Positions 35,187 through 42,783 of a stretch of DNA of 64,000 nucleotides are shown here, piece by piece (within the stretch, counting starts at the first letter, position 1; every line of letters begins with the position of its first letter). Below the pieces are notes generated by a model. That model did not search any database. It saw only the letters and a program-made list of their open reading frames with translations, and was not told where the DNA came from. Source of the stretch: Trebonia sp050013875 (GTDB lineage Bacteria > Actinomycetota > Actinomycetes > Streptosporangiales > Streptosporangiaceae); contig JBEKEK010000013.1 in assembly GCA_050013875.1 (NCBI GenBank), forward strand, positions 1-64,000, read 5' to 3'. A program made the translations under genes and the position numbers.

Positions 35187-36827
35187 CTAGTGCCCGATGG
35201 CCGCGGCGACGATGGCCCGCGCTTCTTCCTGAATGGCGGCGAGGTGCTCCGGGCCGCGGAAGGACTCGGCGTACAACTTGTAGACATCCTCGGTGCCGGA
35301 CGGGCGGGCGGCGAACCAGCCTGACTCGGCAACCACCTTCAGCCCGCCGATCGGCGCGCCGTTGCCCGGTGCCGTGGTCAGTTTGGCCAGGATCTTCTCG
35401 CCGGCCAGTTCGCTGGCCGGCACCTGCTCGGGCGACAGCTTGCCAAGCAGCGCCTTCTGCTCCCGGGTGGCGGGGGTGTCGACCCGGGCGTACACCGGCG
35501 ATCCGTAGCGCTCGGTCAGCCCGTCGTACAGTTGCGACGGCGTCTGCCCGGTGACCGCGGTGATCTCCGAGGCGAGCAGCGCGAGGATGATGCCGTCCTT
35601 ATCGGTGGTCCACACCGACCCGTCGCGCTGCAGGAACGAGGCGCCGGCGCTTTCCTCCCCGCCGAAGGCGACCGACCCGTCAAGCAAGCCCGGCACAAAC
35701 CATTTGAACCCCACCGGCACCTCAAGCAGCGTCCGCCCCAGGCCCTCGGTCACCTGGTCGATCATCGAGGAGCTGACCAGCGTCTTGCCGACGGCCGCGC
35801 CGCCCGGCCAGCCGTCGCGGCGGGAGTACAGGTACTCGATCGCGACCGCCAGGTAGTGATTGGGATTGAGCAGCCCGCCGTCCGGCGTGACGATGCCGTG
35901 CCGGTCGGAGTCGGTGTCGTTGCCGGTCGCGATCGAGAACTCGTGCTGGCGCCGGATCAGGCTGGCCATCGCGTACGGCGAAGAGCAGTCCATCCGGATC
36001 TTGCCGTCCCAGTCCAGCGTCATGAACCGGAAGGTCGGGTCGACCTCGGGGTTCACCACGGTGAGGTCGAGACCGTAGCGTTCGGCGATCTCGCCCCAGT
36101 AGGCGACGCTCGCACCGCCGAGCGGGTCGGCGCCGATACGGATACCGGCTGCCCTGACAACGGCCAGGTCGACCACGCCGTCCAGCGCCGCCACGTAGCT
36201 GCCGAGGAAGTCGAACGTGCCAGTGGTGTCCGCCGCCATCGCCCGGGCGTACCGCATCCGGCGCACCGGCTTCAGCCCGCCGGCCAGCAGTTCATTGGCC
36301 CGGTCCTGGATTTCCCTGGTGATGTCCGTCCCGGCCGGGCCGCCGTCCGGCGGATTGTATTTGAAGCCGCCGTCGGCGGGCGGGTTGTGCGAGGGAGTGA
36401 CCACGATCCCGTCGGCCCGCGGGCCGGAACCGGCGGCGTTGTGCGCCAGGATCGCCCGCGAGACGGCCGGGGTAGGCGTATACCCGCCGCGGGAGTCCAC
36501 CAGCACCCGCACCCCGTTGGCCGCGAGCACCTCGAGCGCGCTGGCGGTGGCTGGTTCGGAGAGCGCGTGCGTGTCCGCCCCCAGGTACAGCGGCCCGTCG
36601 ATGCCGTGCCCCGCCCGGTAGTCGCAGATTGCCTGGGTGGTGGCGAGGATGTGGTCCTCGTTGAACGTCGCGGTGAAAGCCGACCCGCGGTGCCCGGACG
36701 TCCCAAAGGACACCCGTTGCGACACCTCACCGGGATCGGGGTGCACCGTGTAGTAGGCGGTGACCAGCTTGGCGACGTTTACGAGATCACTGGGGGCAGC
36801 GGGCTGCCCGGCACGCGGATCTGCCAT
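35187..36827 (-). CDS. pgm: Phosphoglucomutase (alpha-D-glucose phosphate-specific)
   Basis: The 546-residue enzyme interconverts glucose 1-phosphate and glucose 6-phosphate, linking glycolysis to glycogen and cell-wall sugars. It shows all four functional loops of the alpha-D-phosphohexomutase superfamily. The phosphoserine is in TPSHNP (Ser146). The metal-binding DTDSDRHG has Asp304, 306 and 308. The sugar-binding loop is GGEESAG and the phosphate-binding loop ARPSGTED. The length matches the Pgm family. Its start lies within the last 49 bp of the acetamidase gene, so they are probably co-transcribed. The functional link is not obvious. Confidence 0.96.
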   Translation of the reverse strand: MADPRAGQPAAPSDLVNVAKLVTAYYTVHPDPGEVSQRVSFGTSGHRGSAFTATFNEDHILATTQAICDYRAGHGIDGPLYLGADTHALSEPATASALEVLAANGVRVLVDSRGGYTPTPAVSRAILAHNAAGSGPRADGIVVTPSHNPPADGGFKYNPPDGGPAGTDITREIQDRANELLAGGLKPVRRMRYARAMAADTTGTFDFLGSYVAALDGVVDLAVVRAAGIRIGADPLGGASVAYWGEIAERYGLDLTVVNPEVDPTFRFMTLDWDGKIRMDCSSPYAMASLIRRQHEFSIATGNDTDSDRHGIVTPDGGLLNPNHYLAVAIEYLYSRRDGWPGGAAVGKTLVSSSMIDQVTEGLGRTLLEVPVGFKWFVPGLLDGSVAFGGEESAGASFLQRDGSVWTTDKDGIILALLASEITAVTGQTPSQLYDGLTERYGSPVYARVDTPATREQKALLGKLSPEQVPASELAGEKILAKLTTAPGNGAPIGGLKVVAESGWFAARPSGTEDVYKLYAESFRGPEHLAAIQEEARAIVAAAIGH

Positions 36828-37906
36828 ACCGCCATGATCGCACGGGGGATCGCCAGGTTGCGGCCGAGGTCAGTGCCGCGACGGTGGGCCGCCCCAGGCA
36901 ACCGTAAGAGGGCGGCCGCTAGCTCGCGCAGGTGCGCGTGCACGCCGCCCAATGCTGAGTTGGCCAGGTAGCGTTTGGGCATCTTGGCGATAGACGTGTA
37001 ATTGGTGTCGCAGACGTTGGCCAGCGGAGACTCCACCGCCTGGGTGACAAGCTGATAAGCGTCGAGCGGGTCGAGGCCACACAGCTGCGCGACCCAGGTC
37101 ACCATGTCGTGCTGAGCGATACGGAACGCGTCCTCAAGCGGCCGGGCCGAGCCGGCTGACATGATGTAGGCGTCGTTCTCCAGTCGTGGCCACGGTGTCG
37201 CGACGTTCTTGATCAGGTCGACGATAATCCTGGTGTTCATCGCCGTCTCGACCGCGACACCGCACGTCTCGCCCTCGCCCTGGCGCGCGTGTCCGTCGCC
37301 GAGGGACAGCAGCGCGCCATCGACGTTTACCCCCAGGTAGCACGTCGTGCCCGCGCGCATCTCCGGGGTATCCATGTTTCCGCCGAACGCGTCCGGCACG
37401 AGCGCGCTGCGTACCTCGCGGCCAGCCGGGGCGACGCCAACCGTGCCATGCATCGGGTCCATCGGCAGGTCAGCGGTGAAGTCGCTCTTGCGGGCGGCGA
37501 AGCGGCAGGTCCGTGCGGCGCGGTCGAGCTGCCAGATCCACGTGAGCTCCGCAAGCGGCTCGTTCAGCAGCGCGGTGAGGTGCGTCCCGGTCAGCGCGCC
37601 GAACAGCGGGACGGTGGTGGACGCGCCCCAGTCCCTGGACGGCTCGATGCTGACGAAGTGCACGGCGACTGTGTCGCCCGGCTCGGCGTCCTCGATGTAG
37701 AAGGGACCGGTCTGCGGGTTGAGACCGGTGATGTTCAACTCCGAGACGAGGTCAGCCGAGGACAGCACGCGCCCGGCGAAGCAGTCCTCGGTAAATAGGT
37801 CGAGGACGGCGGGTGTCGTGATTCGCCTGACCGGGGCGGCGCCGCCGAACGTCCAAGCGTACTCTCCCGGGTCCGGCCGGTACTGGATTACCCGCAGGTC
37901 ACTCAC
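36779..37906 (-). CDS. Acetamidase/formamidase family protein
   Basis: The 375-residue protein starts at GTG 37906, nine bases after GAAGGA. The FmdA_AmdA family is recognised from VLSSADLVSELNITGLNPQT, GDTVAVHFVSIEP, LGDGHARQGEGETCGVAVET (metal/active-site region) and VCDTNYTSIAKMPKRYL. Such enzymes hydrolyse short amides (formamide, acetamide) to ammonia and the acid in the cytosol. It is divergent from the LLM oxidoreductase gene with a perfect palindrome 23 bp upstream of the start. Confidence 0.9.
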   Translation of the reverse strand: MSDLRVIQYRPDPGEYAWTFGGAAPVRRITTPAVLDLFTEDCFAGRVLSSADLVSELNITGLNPQTGPFYIEDAEPGDTVAVHFVSIEPSRDWGASTTVPLFGALTGTHLTALLNEPLAELTWIWQLDRAARTCRFAARKSDFTADLPMDPMHGTVGVAPAGREVRSALVPDAFGGNMDTPEMRAGTTCYLGVNVDGALLSLGDGHARQGEGETCGVAVETAMNTRIIVDLIKNVATPWPRLENDAYIMSAGSARPLEDAFRIAQHDMVTWVAQLCGLDPLDAYQLVTQAVESPLANVCDTNYTSIAKMPKRYLANSALGGVHAHLRELAAALLRLPGAAHRRGTDLGRNLAIPRAIMAVWQIRVPGSPLPPVIS

Positions 37907-37928
37907 GCTGCACCATCCTTCTTTGAAT

Positions 37929-37942
37929 CGAACCATGGTTCG
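37929..37942. promoter_or_regulatory. Perfect 14-bp palindrome in the acetamidase/LLM divergent region
   Basis: CGAACCATGGTTCG is fully symmetric and lies 23 bp upstream of the acetamidase start and 128 bp from the LLM gene. It resembles a TetR- or GntR-type operator. Which regulator reads it is unknown. Confidence 0.5.
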
Positions 37943-38069
37943 CCGGCGACGTGACGCAGTTCCCGAGCTGTCTAGGGGAACCAGATACCGCCATGGCGCC
38001 GGCCCTCCGCCGTACGAGCAGAGACCTCTCGTATAGTCACGCCGAGACGATAACCCAAGGGAGCAGCCG

Positions 38070-38909
38070 GTGCGATTCGCGTTCAAGACGGCCAACCAGA
38101 GCACCACCTGGTCCGACGTGCTCGAGGTGTGGCGGGCCGCCGACCAGATCGAGATCTTCGAGTCGGGTTGGAACTTTGACCACTTCTACCCGATCGACGG
38201 CAACGCCGGGGGGCCCTGCCTCGAAGGCTGGATGATGCTGGCCGCACTGGCCCAGGCCACCACGCGCCTGCGGATGGGCACCATGGTCACCGGGATCCAC
38301 TACCGCCACCCGGCGGTGCTGGCGAACATGGTCGCCACCTTGGACATCATCTCCTCGGGACGGCTCGAGGTGGGCATCGGCGCCGGATGGAACGAGGAGG
38401 AATCCGGTGCATACGGCATCGAACTGGGCACCCCGCGCGAGCGCAGCGACCGATTCGAGGAGGCCTGCGAGGTGCTCGTCGGCCTGCTGTCCCAGCCGGC
38501 GTTCTCGTTCCAGGGTCGCTACTACCAGCTCACCGACGCCCGGAACGAACCGAAAGGGCCGCAGCGTCCGCATCCGCCGATCTGCATCGGCGGCGGGGGG
38601 GAGAAGCGGACGCTGCGTACCACGGCGCGCTTCGCCCAGCACTGGAACACCACCGGCGGCACCCCGGAGGACTTCGCCCGCAAGCGGGACGTCCTTTACG
38701 CGCACTGTGCCGACATCGGGCGCGACCCAAGCGAGATCACGTTGTCATCGCATGTGAAGTTCGACCCGGCTATAGGCGCGTCGGCCACCGCCGACGCCGC
38801 CGCGGCGCTCGGCGAGGCGGGACTGGACCTCGCCATCGTGTACCTGCGGCCGCCGCTCACCCCGGCTGTGCTCGAGCCGCTGGCCGCGGCATTCGCGCAG
38901 ATCGGGTGA
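38070..38909 (+). CDS. LLM class (F420-dependent) oxidoreductase
   Basis: The 279-residue protein starts at GTG 38070 behind GGGAGC. The luciferase-like TIM barrel is seen from FESGWNFDHFYPI, TRLRMGTMVTGIHYRHPAVLANMVATLD (key part RHPAVLA), LEVGIGAGWNEEESGAYGI and PPICIGGGGEKRTLR. In actinobacteria this subgroup usually uses the deazaflavin F420. It could oxidise alcohols or reduce enones. The substrate is not deducible. It faces the thiolase-like gene (convergent), at the edge of the acyl-CoA catabolic region. Confidence 0.92.
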   Translation: MRFAFKTANQSTTWSDVLEVWRAADQIEIFESGWNFDHFYPIDGNAGGPCLEGWMMLAALAQATTRLRMGTMVTGIHYRHPAVLANMVATLDIISSGRLEVGIGAGWNEEESGAYGIELGTPRERSDRFEEACEVLVGLLSQPAFSFQGRYYQLTDARNEPKGPQRPHPPICIGGGGEKRTLRTTARFAQHWNTTGGTPEDFARKRDVLYAHCADIGRDPSEITLSSHVKFDPAIGASATADAAAALGEAGLDLAIVYLRPPLTPAVLEPLAAAFAQIG

Positions 38910-38952
38910 TCATCGGCCGGGCTCGATCCGATCGGGCTGGTCGGTCGCGGGC

Positions 38953-40098
38953 CTAGCGCGGGTTTCTGCCGAGGACAAGCACCCCGCAGGTGGCGAACAT
39001 GCCGCCGTTGCCAAGCACCACGCTGATCTCCGGGCTGGCAACCTGGGCAGCCGCCTCGCCGCGGATCTGCCGGACGCCTTCCTGGATGGCGAACATGCCG
39101 TACATGCCGGTGTGCGTGTAGGACAGGCCGCCGCCGTTGGTGTTCAGCGGGAGGGAGCCCCCGGGTTCGGTATTGCCCTCGGCGATGAACGGGCCGGCCT
39201 CGCCCTTGTTGACGAAGCCCAGTGCCTCGAGTCCGTAGATAGGTACGTGCGCGAATGCGTCGTAGATCATCAGATGGCTGACGTCGGCCGTGGTGATGCC
39301 CGCCTCGGCGAAGGCGGCGCGGCCTGCCCGGTGGAACATCTGCGACTCGGTGAAGTCGATCATCTGGGAGATCATCGGGGTCTCCGACGCCTCCCCGGTG
39401 CCGAGCACGTGCACCGGCCGCTTGGGGAAGTCGGCCGCCCGGTCGGCTGAGGTCACCACGAGGGCGCCGCCGCCGTCGGTCACCAGGCAGCACTCAAGCA
39501 GGTGGAACGGGTAAGCCACGATGCGGGAAGCCAGCACGTCCTCGACGTTGATGATGTCGCGGAACATCGCCCGGGGGTTCTTCGCCGCCCACTGGCGCTG
39601 CGCCACGGCGACGTAGGCGAGCTGCTCGTGGGTGAGCCCGTACTCCTTCATGTACCGGAGCGCGGGGATGGTGAAGGTGGTGGTCGGGCCGGCGGTGCCA
39701 TAGGGGGCCTCGAACTGGCCGGCCGGGGAGGACGGGTCAAGCCGGAACGGCGGCGCGCCGACCCGGGACCGGCCGGACTCGCCGTGGGTGATCAGCACCG
39801 TCTTCGCATAGCCGGCCCGGATGGCCGCGGCGGCGTGCCGGACATGCAGCAGGAATGACGTGCCGCCGACGCCGGTGCCGTCCACCCAGCCGGGGTAGAT
39901 GCCGAGCGCGTGCGCGACCTGCACCGGGCCGGGAGCGGACACGGTCGCGATGCCGTCGATGTCCCGCATGGTCAGACCGGCGTCGGCCACCGCGTTGCGC
40001 GCCGCCTCGATGTGCAGGCCCAGCGCCGAGTGATCCGGCAGCCGGCCGATCTCGTCGGTTTCGGCGGCCCCCGCGATGATGACGCCCGGGTTGCTCAC
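38953..40098 (-). CDS. Thiolase-like protein (SCP-x/lipid-transfer-associated type)
   Basis: The 381-residue thiolase-superfamily protein has the N-terminal pattern VIIAGAAETDEIGRLPDHSAL. The nucleophile-region equivalent is HLLECCLVTDGGGALV, and C-terminal GGSLPLNTNGGGLSYTHTGMYG is typical of the SCP-x/Ltp2-like subgroup. Those proteins often act with DUF35 partners as thiolases or retro-aldolases in sterol and acyl side-chain breakdown. Its ATG overlaps the stop of the DUF35 gene (ATGA), supporting a complex. Exact reaction not fixed. Confidence 0.9.
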   Translation of the reverse strand: MSNPGVIIAGAAETDEIGRLPDHSALGLHIEAARNAVADAGLTMRDIDGIATVSAPGPVQVAHALGIYPGWVDGTGVGGTSFLLHVRHAAAAIRAGYAKTVLITHGESGRSRVGAPPFRLDPSSPAGQFEAPYGTAGPTTTFTIPALRYMKEYGLTHEQLAYVAVAQRQWAAKNPRAMFRDIINVEDVLASRIVAYPFHLLECCLVTDGGGALVVTSADRAADFPKRPVHVLGTGEASETPMISQMIDFTESQMFHRAGRAAFAEAGITTADVSHLMIYDAFAHVPIYGLEALGFVNKGEAGPFIAEGNTEPGGSLPLNTNGGGLSYTHTGMYGMFAIQEGVRQIRGEAAAQVASPEISVVLGNGGMFATCGVLVLGRNPR

Positions 40099-40514
40099 CG
40101 CCCCTCCTCGGCGGGCGTGAAGACCGGCAGGGCGACGTCACCGCGCTGCTCGAAGGCAACCCGCAGCGGCATGTCGAGCGGCAGGTCCTCCGGGGTAGCC
40201 GGCACGCCGACCAGGCTGGTCATCATCCGCGGTCCCTCGGCAAGCTGGACCACAGCGATGGCGTACGGGACATCGGCCTCGAAGCCGGGCGCGGGGCGGT
40301 GGTTGATGACGTAGGAGTAAAGGGTCGCCTTCCCGCTCGCGGTGAACCACTCGACGTTGGCCGATCCGCAGGACGGGCAGATCGGGCGGGGGTAGAAGTA
40401 CGGCCTCCCGCAGTCCACACAGCGCTGGATCCGCAGCTCGCCCGCTGCGCATCCGTCCCAGTAGGGCTGCGTCTCGGGCGTCGGAACCGGCACGGCCTTG
40501 CTTCTGGGCGGCAT
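40095..40514 (-). CDS. DUF35 OB-fold/zinc-ribbon acyl-CoA-associated protein
   Basis: The 139-residue protein starts at ATG 40514, 8 bp after the SDR stop. A rubredoxin-like zinc ribbon (CVDCGRPYFYPRPICPSCGS, about residues 32-51) precedes an OB-fold (YSYVINHRPAPGF, PYAIAVVQLAEGPRMMTSLVG). DUF35 proteins form complexes with thiolase-like partners (Ltp2, acetoacetyl-CoA synthase) and position acyl-CoA. Here the partner is the gene directly downstream, with an ATGA overlap. Confidence 0.92.
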   Translation of the reverse strand: MPPRSKAVPVPTPETQPYWDGCAAGELRIQRCVDCGRPYFYPRPICPSCGSANVEWFTASGKATLYSYVINHRPAPGFEADVPYAIAVVQLAEGPRMMTSLVGVPATPEDLPLDMPLRVAFEQRGDVALPVFTPAEEGR

Positions 40515-40521
40515 CAGCGCG

Positions 40522-41415
40522 TCAGCCCTTCCGGCCGAGGATGGGGCCGAAGGCCCGCTCCACGTGCGCACTGAGCGCGTCGCCGTCCCAGGGCCCGACG
40601 CCGATGATACGGCTGATCGGCTCGGGATCGCTGTACAGCGAGATCTCGTAGCCGGCTGAGTGGATGATCCGGCCGCTGATCCAGCCGGACCGTTCCGATG
40701 CCAGGTAGGCGACGATCGGCGCCACGTTGTCCGGCGACCGTTCGTCGGCGGCGGCTCCGCCCCCGCCCCCGGCTCGCCGGCGGTCGGCCGGCACCGAGTC
40801 GGTCATCCGGGTGGCGGCGGCGGGGGAGATCGCGTTCACGGTGACCCCGTACTTGGCGAGGGAGTGCGCCGCGGAGTAGGTCAGGCCGACGATGCCCATC
40901 TTGGCCGCCGCGTAGTTCGGCTGTCCCGGCGCGCCGTGCAGGCCGGAGACCGAGGTGAAGTTGATGATGCGGTTCTGCGCCGTCTCGTCGCGCAGCGAGC
41001 GCCAGTGCGCGGCCGCGAACCGCGTGGTGCTGAACGCCCCCTTCAGGTGGACCCGGATGACATCGTCCCATTCCTGCTCGGTCATGTTGAAGACCATCCG
41101 GTCGCGCAGGATGCCCGCCGCGTTTACCAGCACGTCCAGCCGGCCGAACTCCTCAATCGCGGTGCCGATCAGGCCTTCGGCGGCGCCGAAGTCCGAGATG
41201 TCCGCGCCGTTGGCGATCGCCTTGCCGCCGGCGTCGGCGATCGCGGCCACCGTGTCGTGGGCAGGGCCGGAGTCCTGCCCGGAGCCGTCGACTGCCGCGC
41301 CCAGGTCGTTCACGATGACCGAGGCGCCCTCGCTGGCTAGCAGCAGGGCGACTGATCGGCCGATCCCCCGCCCGGCCCCGGTAACGATCGCTACCCGCCC
41401 GTCCAGTCGTCCCAT
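40522..41415 (-). CDS. Short-chain dehydrogenase/reductase
   Basis: The 297-residue SDR has the NAD(P) motif TGAGRGIG, an Asp in VIVNDLGA that suggests NAD preference, the NAAG structural motif and the catalytic FTSVSGLHGAPGQPNYAAAK (Ser, Tyr, Lys). The VNDLGAAVDGSG insertion is typical of the multifunctional-enzyme-2-like 3-hydroxyacyl-CoA dehydrogenases. A Gly/Ala/Arg-rich loop (RRRAGGGGGAAADE) near residue 215 is unusual. It is first in the SDR-DUF35-thiolase operon and divergent from the acyl-CoA dehydrogenase, fitting a beta-oxidation-like pathway. Confidence 0.93.
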   Translation of the reverse strand: MGRLDGRVAIVTGAGRGIGRSVALLLASEGASVIVNDLGAAVDGSGQDSGPAHDTVAAIADAGGKAIANGADISDFGAAEGLIGTAIEEFGRLDVLVNAAGILRDRMVFNMTEQEWDDVIRVHLKGAFSTTRFAAAHWRSLRDETAQNRIINFTSVSGLHGAPGQPNYAAAKMGIVGLTYSAAHSLAKYGVTVNAISPAAATRMTDSVPADRRRAGGGGGAAADERSPDNVAPIVAYLASERSGWISGRIIHSAGYEISLYSDPEPISRIIGVGPWDGDALSAHVERAFGPILGRKG

Positions 41416-41472
41416 GCCTGCTCACCTTTCCCTCGGGCGGAGACGGGGTTGACACCTCTGGCCGCCGTACTA

Positions 41473-41499
41473 AGAATACTTTCTAGAAAAGGATTCTAG
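41473..41499. promoter_or_regulatory. TetR-type operator in the SDR/acyl-CoA dehydrogenase divergent promoter
   Basis: CTAGAA-AAGGA-TTCTAG (41483-41499) is a perfect 17-bp palindrome, overlapped by a second symmetric site AGAA-TACT-TTCT (41473-41484). It lies 58 bp upstream of the SDR start and 112 bp upstream of the dehydrogenase. A near match TAGAA-TCAAG-TTCTG sits in front of the TetR gene at 44998. Confidence 0.65.
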
Positions 41500-41610
41500 C
41501 AGGGGCGGCCTGCGGCGGAGGGTGGCGATGGGACTTGACCACAGCCTGGTAGGAGTACCGGGCGAGCCTGCCCTGCCCGCGGACTGAACCGCCCTACCGA
41601 AAGGAATCTC

Positions 41611-42783
41611 ATGATCGACTTCTCGCTGTCGGAGGAGGAGCGGGCCGTCCGCGACACGATCCGCCAGTTCATCGCGCGGGAAGTGATGCCGCTGGAGACG
41701 CAGGTGCTGCGCAACGAGCGCACCGGACTGCCGCCGCTTGAGCCTGGGCAGCTGGCGGAACTGCAGCGCAAGGCCAAGGCCGGCGGCTGGTGGGGCATCA
41801 ATACCCCGGAAGAGTACGGGGGCATCGCGCTCGGCCCGGTCATGTCCGCGATAGTCGCGATGGAGACCGGCCGTACGTTCGTCCCCTTCCGGTTCGGCGG
41901 CTCGGCCGACAACATCCTGTACGCCGGCACCGAGGAGCAGAAGCAGCAGTATCTGATCCCCACGATCAACGGCGAGCGGCGCAGCTGCTTCGCGATCACC
42001 GAGCCGGGTGCGGGGTCTGATGCCCGCAACATCCGGACCCGGGCGGTCAAGGACGGCGGCGACTGGGTGATCAATGGCGAGAAGACCTTCATCACCAACG
42101 GCAGCGAGGCCGACTTCGTGATGGTCTTCGCCGTCACCGATCCCGCGCAGGGCGCTGACGGCGGGGTGACCTGCTTCCTGGTGGACCGTGACATGGGGTG
42201 GAAATCCGAGCCGATCCCCACCATGGGGGAGTGGGGGCCGGCCTCGCTGGTGTTCGAGAACGTCCGGGTGCCGGAGCGCAACATCCTCGGTGAGCTTGGG
42301 CACGGCTTCCGGCTCGCCCTGCAGTGGATCGGCAACGGACGCTACATGATCCCGGCCCGGGCGATCGGCTCGGCCGAGCGGCTGCTCGGTATGGCGATCG
42401 AGCACGCGAAGAACCGGGTGTCCATGGGGCACCCGATCGCGGACTACCAGGCGATCCAGTGGCAGATCGCCGACTCGCACGTTGAGATCGAGTCGGTCAA
42501 GTGGCTGACCTTGCACGCTGCCTGGCAGCTGCAGAACGGCATCGACAACCGGCACGCCGCCTCCATCGCCAAGCTTTCCGGGGCCGTCATGGCCAACCAG
42601 GTGGTCGACCGGGTGCTGCAGATCCACGGGGGGATGGGCTACACGAAGGAACTGCCGATCGAGCGGTGGTACCGCGAGCTGCGGCTGCTGCGCATCTTCG
42701 AGGGCACCGACGAAATCCAGCGCCGGACGATCGCGCGGAACCTGCTCAAGGGCCATGTCCAGCTCGGCCAGCTTGGTGACTGA
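41611..42783 (+). CDS. Acyl-CoA dehydrogenase
   Basis: The 390-residue flavoenzyme introduces an alpha-beta double bond into an acyl-CoA. The N-terminal helical domain (MIDFSLSEEERAVRDTIRQF) is followed by the FAD/acyl signature CFAITEPGAGSDARNI and by VNGEK-type VINGEKTFITNG. C-terminal QIHGGMGYTKELPIERWYRE and LRIFEGTDEIQRRTIARN complete the family pattern. The Glu base position cannot be assigned with certainty, but IFEGTDE fits. It is divergent from the SDR operon and overlaps the downstream ligase gene by 29 bp. Confidence 0.95.
   Translation: MIDFSLSEEERAVRDTIRQFIAREVMPLETQVLRNERTGLPPLEPGQLAELQRKAKAGGWWGINTPEEYGGIALGPVMSAIVAMETGRTFVPFRFGGSADNILYAGTEEQKQQYLIPTINGERRSCFAITEPGAGSDARNIRTRAVKDGGDWVINGEKTFITNGSEADFVMVFAVTDPAQGADGGVTCFLVDRDMGWKSEPIPTMGEWGPASLVFENVRVPERNILGELGHGFRLALQWIGNGRYMIPARAIGSAERLLGMAIEHAKNRVSMGHPIADYQAIQWQIADSHVEIESVKWLTLHAAWQLQNGIDNRHAASIAKLSGAVMANQVVDRVLQIHGGMGYTKELPIERWYRELRLLRIFEGTDEIQRRTIARNLLKGHVQLGQLGD

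Noticed and set aside
35532..36971. Long plus-strand frame across phosphoglucomutase
   Set aside because: The minus strand shows all four Pgm loops. This frame has no RBS or domain.
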